Shown here: one piece after another, positions 59,078 through 64,000 of the stretch | Layout: each line of letters begins with the position of its first letter | Position numbering within the stretch: position 1 is the first letter of the stretch | Assembly: GCF_022012395.1 (NCBI RefSeq) | Contig: NZ_JAKLTQ010000001.1 | Span: 496,001 to 560,000 of the forward strand | Length of the DNA: 64,000 nt | DNA from: Arthrobacter hankyongi | Lineage (GTDB): Bacteria > Actinomycetota > Actinomycetes > Actinomycetales > Micrococcaceae | Direction: 5' to 3' | The notes under the pieces: model-generated | The model's database searches: none | What the model saw: only the letters and a program-made list of their open reading frames with translations | Told to the model about the DNA's origin: nothing | Translations under genes and position numbers: made by a program

Positions 59078-59374
59078 TCAGAGCATGTTCCGCCCGTCCA
59101 GGTAGGCCTTGCGCCACCGGCAGATGGCCACCTCGCCGAAGAGCCCGGCCTTGGCAAACGGATCGGCGGCGATGAACGCCTCCGCCTCGGCCCGGGTCTC
59201 GAGATCCACCAGGTAGATCCCGCCCGAGGCCGCCTCGCCGTCCTCGTCGAGCTTGGCCCCGCACGCCAGCAGCAGCTCCACCCGCGAATCCAGGTAGGCC
59301 AGATGCTCGTCCCGCACGGCCAGCCGCAGGGCGCCGCCGCCGGGACGGTCGAAGGTTTCGATCAGGTACGGCAC
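59078..59374 (-). CDS. YciI family protein
   Basis: 98 aa ferredoxin-like fold. PYLIETFDRPGGGALRLAVRDEHLAYLDSRVELLLACG and VDLETRAEAEAFIAADPFAKAGLF match YciI-related domains, with the family His (DEHLAYL) and Asp (ADPF). Related proteins include dehalogenase-like and muconolactone-isomerase-like enzymes. It is the last gene of the 59-64 kb operon, four bases after the CatC-like gene. It may act on a lactone or dienelactone intermediate, which is unproven. Confidence 0.83.
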   Translation of the reverse strand: MPYLIETFDRPGGGALRLAVRDEHLAYLDSRVELLLACGAKLDEDGEAASGGIYLVDLETRAEAEAFIAADPFAKAGLFGEVAICRWRKAYLDGRNML

Positions 59375-59378
59375 CGGC

Positions 59379-59657
59379 TCAGTGGATGTCGGAGGGGTGC
59401 TTGGCCAGCGGGATGACCTCGATGTCCATGTAGGGGAAGAGCGGCAGGCCCGAGAGCATCTCGTGCAGCTCGTCGTTGCTTTCCGCGTTGAACACCGAGT
59501 AGTTGGCGTACTCGCCGACCACGCGCCAGATGCTCACCCACTTGCCCTCGCGCTGCAGGTTCTGCGAGTACGCCTTCTCGGTGGCCTTGATCGCCGCGGC
59601 CTTTTCCTCCGGCATGTCGGCGGGGATGTTGACGTCCATACGGACCAGGAACAGCAT
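59379..59657 (-). CDS. Muconolactone delta-isomerase (CatC)-like protein
   Basis: 92 aa. LFLVRMDVNIPADMPEEKAAAIKATEKAYSQNLQREGKWVSIWRVVGEY and LPLFPYMDIEVIPLAKHPSD are characteristic of the CatC family, which shifts the double bond of muconolactone. No catechol-pathway genes lie in the window, so it probably acts on another lactone or unsaturated ring product. GAGGG lies six bases before the ATG at 59657. The gene sits between the AtoE transporter and the YciI protein. Confidence 0.83.
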   Translation of the reverse strand: MLFLVRMDVNIPADMPEEKAAAIKATEKAYSQNLQREGKWVSIWRVVGEYANYSVFNAESNDELHEMLSGLPLFPYMDIEVIPLAKHPSDIH

Positions 59658-59702
59658 GGTTTTCCCTCTTTCTGGTGGAACTTCCGATGACACCCGGGCG
59701 GA

Positions 59703-61103
59703 TCAGCCCAGGAAACCCCAGGACAGGATGGCAACGATGTAGATGATGCCGACCCAGAACATCATGATCACGGTGTAGCCCATGATGTCCTTGAGCTTGA
59801 GCTTGGACAGCGCCAGCGCCGGCAGGATCCAGAACGGCTGGACCAGGTCGTTCCAGGCATTGCCCAGCATCACGGACATGGAGGTCTGCGCGGTGGAGGC
59901 GCCCAGGGCGTTCGCGGCGTCGATCATGAACGGGCCCTGGACCACCCAGTGGCCGCCGCCGGAGGGGGCGAAGAAGTTGATCACGAACGAGCTGACCAGG
60001 CCCCAGAACGGCAGCGTTTCCGGCGTGGAGATGTTGGTGAACACCCCGGCAATGGTGACCACCAGGCCGGAGGCGGCCATGATCGCCATGATCCCGGCGT
60101 AGAACGGGAACTGCAGGATGATCCCGGAGATGGTCTTGATGCCCTCGTTGAGCTGGCGCAGGTACGCGTTGGGGGTGCCCAGCAGCAGGATGCCCAGGAA
60201 CAGGATGAAGAAGTTGATCAGGTTCAGGTCCACGGCGCCGCCGCGGATGAAGTGGACCACCACGTAGGCCATGCCGAGCACGCCGATGGCCATGGCCAGG
60301 ATGCGGCTGTTGTTCAGCTTCGAGGCCACGGTGTTGGCATCGGCGTCGACGACGGCGGCCTTGGGCGCGGTGCCCAGGTGCAGCGAGCGGTCGATTTCCT
60401 TCACCGGCTGGCCCGGCTTCGGGTGCAGCATCGCGTTCAGCAGCGGCAGGGTGACCAGCACGGCGGCGGCGGTGATCAGCATGGGCGCGGAGAAGATGGT
60501 CTCGGCCAACGGGATGATGCCCATCTGCTTTTCCATCGGGTGCCCGGGAGTGGAGATGACCATCGGAATGGTGGCCGAGAGGCCGAGTCCGTACATGGTG
60601 AAGCCGCTGTAGGCCGCGGCAATGATCAGCGGGTAGTGCACGTCCTTCACATGCAGCGCCAGCTTCTTGGCGACAATGCCGCCGATGACCAGGCCGAAGC
60701 CCCAGTTCAGGTAGGAGCCGATGGCGCCGACCAGGGTGGCGACGATGACGGCGGTGCGCGGCTTCTCGACACGGCTGACGATCGCGTCCAGCAGCCGGTC
60801 GACCACCGGGGCGTTGGCCAGCACGTAGCCCATGGCCAGGATGACGGCCATCTGGGTGGTGAACGCCAGCAGCGACCAGAAGCCCTCGCCCCAGGCGGCG
60901 GTCACGTCGGTGAAGCTCTGGCCCTCGATGACGATGGCCAGGATGACCGTCAGGATGGTCAGCACGATCGCGAAGACGAAGGGATCGGGCAGGTAGCGCC
61001 GCATCAGTTCGGTGAAGAAGCCGGCGATCTTCTGCATGACGCCGGCACGTTTGACGGCACCCGGCGGGGTCTGTGGCGGAGTCTCGGTCAGGGTCTTGGT
61101 CAT
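59703..61103 (-). CDS. AtoE-type short-chain fatty acid / hydroxy acid transporter
   Basis: 466 aa with about 11 helices. It begins AGFFTELMRRYLPDPFVFAIVLTIL, typical of the short-chain fatty acid transporter family (AtoE, TIGR00366), and has NWGFGLVIGGIVAKK, HYPLIIAAAYSGF, HPMEKQMG and FFAPSGGGHWVVQGPF. Family members move acetoacetate, butyrate or similar acids. The start overlaps the stop of the upstream dehydrogenase (ATGA). A carboxylate substrate or intermediate of the operon is therefore likely, perhaps a keto or hydroxy acid of about four carbons. Confidence 0.88.
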   Translation of the reverse strand: MTKTLTETPPQTPPGAVKRAGVMQKIAGFFTELMRRYLPDPFVFAIVLTILTVILAIVIEGQSFTDVTAAWGEGFWSLLAFTTQMAVILAMGYVLANAPVVDRLLDAIVSRVEKPRTAVIVATLVGAIGSYLNWGFGLVIGGIVAKKLALHVKDVHYPLIIAAAYSGFTMYGLGLSATIPMVISTPGHPMEKQMGIIPLAETIFSAPMLITAAAVLVTLPLLNAMLHPKPGQPVKEIDRSLHLGTAPKAAVVDADANTVASKLNNSRILAMAIGVLGMAYVVVHFIRGGAVDLNLINFFILFLGILLLGTPNAYLRQLNEGIKTISGIILQFPFYAGIMAIMAASGLVVTIAGVFTNISTPETLPFWGLVSSFVINFFAPSGGGHWVVQGPFMIDAANALGASTAQTSMSVMLGNAWNDLVQPFWILPALALSKLKLKDIMGYTVIMMFWVGIIYIVAILSWGFLG

Positions 61104-62050
61104 GGTGTTGTTTCCTCTTTGAAATGGATCAGTTTCATTAATTGCTCATCGCGCCAGGCCACCCGGGATTCCCAGCCGGCCAGCGGAAGTTGAGTCCGGC
61201 GCTCGGCGGCGACCGCCCGGACCAGGTCCTCGGTCCAGGGGTCGTGCTGGCCGCGCTGGGCGCCCATCAGGGCGTAGGCCGGGCCCATCTTGGCGGCGTG
61301 GGACTCGATGCCGCCGCGGGTGTTCAGGTCCACGGTCTCGAACGGGCCCATGAAGGACCAGCGCAGTCCCAGGCCCTGGCTGACCACCTTGTCCACGTCC
61401 GCGGCGCTGGCGATGCCGTCGCGGACCAGGCAGTAGGCTTCGCGCAGCACCGCGCCCTGCAGCCGGTTGAACAGGAATCCTTCGATTTCCTGGTTCAGCC
61501 GCACCGGGCTCAGGCCCGCGGACGTGTAGAGCCGTTCCGCCGCGTCGACGGCGGCAGGATCGGTGAACGGGGCCGGGACCAGTTCGATCACCGGGAGCAG
61601 GTAGGGCGGGTTGCCGGGATGTGCCACCAGCACACGGGCCCGGCCGGGCAGCTGGGCGGCGAACGCGGAGGCGGTCAGTGCCGAGCTGGAACTGGCCAGC
61701 ACGGTGCCGGGAGCCGCCAGCTCGTCCAGCTGGCTGAAGATCCCGCGCTTGAGGTCCACCCGTTCCGGCGCGCACTCCTGGACCAGCGCCGCGCCGGCCA
61801 CGGCGTCGGCCAGCGAACCCACCGGACGCACCCGGGCCAGGATCTCCGCCGGTTCTTCGGCCAGCAGGCCGTGGCGGGCCAGCTGTTCCAGCCGCACGCT
61901 GACCTCGTCCCGGACCAGGCCCAGCCGGCCGGCGTCCGGATCCGTGGCCTGGACGGTGAAGCCGGCACGGGCGAAGACCACGGCGAAGGCGACGCCGATG
62001 CTGCCCATGCCGGTGAGGGCGACGGTCTCCGGGCCGGCGTGCTCAGACAC
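61100..62050 (-). CDS. 3-hydroxyacyl-CoA dehydrogenase-family oxidoreductase
   Basis: 316 aa. The NAD site (LTGMGSIGVAFAVVFARAGF) is at residue 12 and the motif SSSSALTASAFAAQL precedes HPGNPPYLLPVIELV, the catalytic His region. The C-terminal domain (EIEGFLFNRLQGAVLREAYCLV to DLNTRGGI) resembles L-gulonate, L-carnitine and hydroxyacid dehydrogenases of the family more than true beta-oxidation enzymes. It should oxidise a 3-hydroxy acid with NAD. It overlaps both the upstream SDR gene and the AtoE gene by a few bases, so it is translated with them. Confidence 0.85.
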   Translation of the reverse strand: MSEHAGPETVALTGMGSIGVAFAVVFARAGFTVQATDPDAGRLGLVRDEVSVRLEQLARHGLLAEEPAEILARVRPVGSLADAVAGAALVQECAPERVDLKRGIFSQLDELAAPGTVLASSSSALTASAFAAQLPGRARVLVAHPGNPPYLLPVIELVPAPFTDPAAVDAAERLYTSAGLSPVRLNQEIEGFLFNRLQGAVLREAYCLVRDGIASAADVDKVVSQGLGLRWSFMGPFETVDLNTRGGIESHAAKMGPAYALMGAQRGQHDPWTEDLVRAVAAERRTQLPLAGWESRVAWRDEQLMKLIHFKEETTP

Positions 62051-62759
62051 GCGAAAGCCCCACCGTCACACCGCCGCACACGTAGTGCGTCTGGCCGGTG
62101 ACGAACCCGGACCGCTCGTCCAGCAGGTACGCGGCGGCGTGGGCCACATCCTCGGGCGTGCCGATCCGCTTGACCGGCACGCCGTCGATGATCGCCTGCG
62201 TGCGCGGGCTGTCCGCGGGGTTGGCCTTTGCGAAGAGCTCGGTGGCAATCGGGCCGGGGGCGACGGCGTTGGCGGTGATCCCGTACTGGCCCAGCTCCAG
62301 CGCCCAGACGCGCGTCAGCCCGAGCAGTCCGGCCTTGGTCGCCGCGTAGGCCGAGCGCAGCTCCTTGCCCAGCGCGGCGCGCGAGGAGATGGTCACGATG
62401 CGGCCGAAGCCGGCGTCCTTCATGGACGGCAGCAGCGCCTGGGTGCACTGCATTGCCGAGCGCAGGTTCAGTTCCCAGGCCGCGGCCAGTTCGGCCAGGC
62501 TCTGTTCTTCGGCCGCCGCGGGGAACACCGCGCCCACATTGTTCACGATGCTGGTGATCGGCCCGCCGGCGAGCGCCTGCTCGAGCGCGGCGGCGGTGGA
62601 GTCCACATTGCTCAGGTCGGCGATGATCCCGTCGCCGGCCCGGTCGATGACGACCGCTTCCATGCCCTCGTCCCGGCAGCGCCGCGCGATGGCCGCGCCG
62701 ATCCCGGCCGCTCCCCCGGTGACCAGGACGCGGCGGGCCGGAGTGGTTGTTTCAGTCAT
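62043..62759 (-). CDS. SDR family NAD(P)-dependent oxidoreductase
   Basis: 238 aa. TGGAAGIGAAIA is the cofactor site, NNVG near residue 84, Ser in TISSRAALG, and YAATK the catalytic pair; it ends VTGQTHYVCGG. The ATG overlaps the stop of the cyclase gene (TAATG) and the 3' end overlaps the next gene by eight bases. The reaction is probably oxidation of a secondary alcohol, or the reverse, in the same catabolic route. Confidence 0.88.
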   Translation of the reverse strand: MTETTTPARRVLVTGGAAGIGAAIARRCRDEGMEAVVIDRAGDGIIADLSNVDSTAAALEQALAGGPITSIVNNVGAVFPAAAEEQSLAELAAAWELNLRSAMQCTQALLPSMKDAGFGRIVTISSRAALGKELRSAYAATKAGLLGLTRVWALELGQYGITANAVAPGPIATELFAKANPADSPRTQAIIDGVPVKRIGTPEDVAHAAAYLLDERSGFVTGQTHYVCGGVTVGLSRV

Positions 62760-63841
62760 TACACAGTTCCTATGGGGGTAACCGGGGATCCTGTCGCCCC
62801 CGGAAGATTCAGCGGCGGCGCCGTGAGCAGGAAGCGGCTTCGGCCGGCGGCGCGCAGGTGGGCGGCCAGCGGGGCCAGCCGCCAGAGCTCGCCCAGATGG
62901 ATCCCGAGCTTGAACAGGCAATGTTCGTGCAGCGGCAGGATCGACGCCGGCGCGGGCGCCGGGGCCGCCGGGTACATTTCGACGGCGTAGTTGTCGGCGG
63001 CGATCGCAGCCAGCCCGGACCGGGTGATCCAGTCCAGCAGCGCAGGGTCGCGCCCGTCCAGCACCGCGCCGAAATGGTGCAGCACCTCGGGGTCCGGCGT
63101 GCCGCCCATGGCCAGCACCTTTTCGGCATAGCCGGTGTGGAAGCAGACGATGTCGCCCTCTTCGACCACCACGTTGTCCGCGGCCATGATGTGCCCGATA
63201 GTGTCGAAGCCGACGACGGTGTGGGCGTCGCCGAGGTGGGCGTGCAGGTCGATCATCACCGCGCGGCCCTGGACCGGTTTCCCGGCCATGTTGTTGATAC
63301 CCAAGGCGCCGGCCGAGGAGGTGCTGGTGCCGTGCAGCGTGGCGAACCCGGCGTCGTCGGTGGATTCCGGACCGTTCACCTCGATGCCGGCGCGGAAGCC
63401 GTTGTAGTAGACCGGTTCCGGCACGCCGTCGCCGTCGGCGTCGAAGAGCGAGCCGACGTGGGCCAGCGAGTCCCACTGGGTGGAGTACTGCAGGTGCAGC
63501 ACCGCCAGGTCGTCGTTCATCACGTCGCTGGAGCCGGGCTGGAGGCCGTCCAGCCGGCAATTGAAGTTCACCAGCCCGCTGCGCAGGTTCGGCCGCAGCA
63601 CCGGCGGCATGCGATTGGCGTTCAGCGCGCTGCCGCCCGGGTAGTCCAGCGGCAGGCTCAGCGCGAAGGCGCGTCCCTCGCGGACCTCGGCCATCCCCTG
63701 CAGGACCTTCTGCGGGGTCAGCAGGTTCAGCCGGCCGAGATTGTCGTCCGGACCGAAGTCTCCCCAGTTCGATCCTTCCGGGCGGTTGACCCAGCGGGCA
63801 GACCGTACCGGACGATCTGCCGATTCTGGCGCTGCCGGCAT
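62759..63841 (-). CDS. Cyclase family metal-dependent hydrolase
   Basis: 360 aa, long form of the cyclase family (kynurenine formamidase, isatin hydrolase and relatives). TQWDSLAHVG holds the divalent-metal site of the family. DTIGHIMAADNVVVEEGDIVCFHTGY and a C-terminal CLFKLGIHLGELW complete it. These enzymes open amides or lactams and some lactones with a metal-bound water. AAGGAGG precedes the ATG at 63841. It opens the minus-strand operon, so ring hydrolysis may be the entry reaction. The GSNWGDFGPDDNLGRLNLL start is common in this long subgroup. Confidence 0.85.
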   Translation of the reverse strand: MPAAPESADRPVRSARWVNRPEGSNWGDFGPDDNLGRLNLLTPQKVLQGMAEVREGRAFALSLPLDYPGGSALNANRMPPVLRPNLRSGLVNFNCRLDGLQPGSSDVMNDDLAVLHLQYSTQWDSLAHVGSLFDADGDGVPEPVYYNGFRAGIEVNGPESTDDAGFATLHGTSTSSAGALGINNMAGKPVQGRAVMIDLHAHLGDAHTVVGFDTIGHIMAADNVVVEEGDIVCFHTGYAEKVLAMGGTPDPEVLHHFGAVLDGRDPALLDWITRSGLAAIAADNYAVEMYPAAPAPAPASILPLHEHCLFKLGIHLGELWRLAPLAAHLRAAGRSRFLLTAPPLNLPGATGSPVTPIGTV

Positions 63842-64000
63842 GGGTGCCTCCTTCGGGATTCGCGGCCAGGTTCCTGCCACCACGGTTCCGACGGTGTGCC
63901 TGCGGGCACAGCCCTCCGTTACGTGGAGCACAATAAGGGTGCACCCGGAGTTCGATTAGCGTCCAATAAACAATCGGAACCAATTCAATATCGATTGGGA
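63842..64000 (-). promoter_or_regulatory. Promoter region of the cyclase-AtoE operon
   Basis: An AT-rich stretch at 63950-64000 contains an imperfect palindrome with arms CCAAT (63980-63984) and ATTGG (63994-63998) and a nearby CAATCGG/CGATTGG pair. It is a candidate operator, but the regulator lies outside the window. Confidence 0.35.

Noticed and set aside
1-64000. CRISPR arrays, tRNA or rRNA genes
   Set aside because: No regularly spaced direct repeats and no tRNA- or rRNA-like sequence were found on reading both strands by eye; a covariance scan was not possible.

Overview
This window comes from a high-GC Gram-positive bacterium, most likely an Arthrobacter-like member of the Micrococcaceae. 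The evidence is GC-rich codon use with frequent GTG starts, secreted LGFP-repeat cell-wall proteins, a c-di-AMP riboswitch ahead of a LysM-NlpC/P60 hydrolase, DUF3040 and DUF4282 membrane proteins, and an N-carbamoylsarcosine amidohydrolase whose sequence and catalytic numbering (Asp51, Lys144, Cys177) match, from memory, the Arthrobacter enzyme of known structure. I see no rRNA, tRNA or CRISPR array.

Layout. 1-7.5 kb: an M20 amidohydrolase and the start of an MHS transporter, divergent from an Lrp/AsnC regulator, then a CitMHS citrate carrier divergent from a CitA/CitB-type two-component system. 7.6-16 kb: a catabolic cluster of two KstD-like flavoprotein dehydrogenases, two SDRs, a Dabb protein, an MHS transporter and an IclR regulator; the regulator gene is flanked by two copies of a 16-bp inverted site. 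16-29 kb: mixed functions, including an atypical P-II protein, a PEP-utilizing enzyme, an aldehyde dehydrogenase, an RclA-like disulfide reductase, a CDF metal transporter with a coupled 48-codon leader ORF, and a DszC-like monooxygenase with an APC permease. A short stretch of insertion-sequence debris follows.

29.9-45.7 kb is the most distinctive part: a creatinine/N-methylhydantoin catabolic island. It has an MFS transporter, a fused HyuA-HyuB ATP-dependent hydantoinase, two N-carbamoylsarcosine amidohydrolase genes, several IclR paralogues (two intact, one internally deleted, one frameshifted remnant) and a broken soxG (sarcosine oxidase gamma) remnant. Together they outline N-methylhydantoin -> N-carbamoylsarcosine -> sarcosine -> glycine. 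A GTTGC-N7-GCAAC palindrome lies upstream of both amidohydrolase genes. A complete molybdate-uptake operon (Mop-domain regulator plus modABC) and a plasmid-type mobilization module (mobC, truncated relaxase, oriT-like repeats) sit between the two amidohydrolase copies, so the island looks like the product of duplication and plasmid or mobile-element recombination.

45.8-59 kb holds envelope and regulatory genes: an L,D-transpeptidase-like LGFP protein, a Stealth-family sugar-phosphate transferase that seems to start at ATC, a DksA/TraR zinc-finger protein, a phosphodiesterase, a sigma factor with a membrane-anchored partner, a GntR regulator, an LGFP-only secreted protein, the riboswitch-controlled NlpC/P60 protein and a ferritin. 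59-63.9 kb is a tightly packed minus-strand catabolic operon (cyclase-family hydrolase, SDR, 3-hydroxyacyl-CoA-dehydrogenase-like enzyme, AtoE-type transporter, muconolactone-isomerase-like protein, YciI protein) whose substrate I cannot name.
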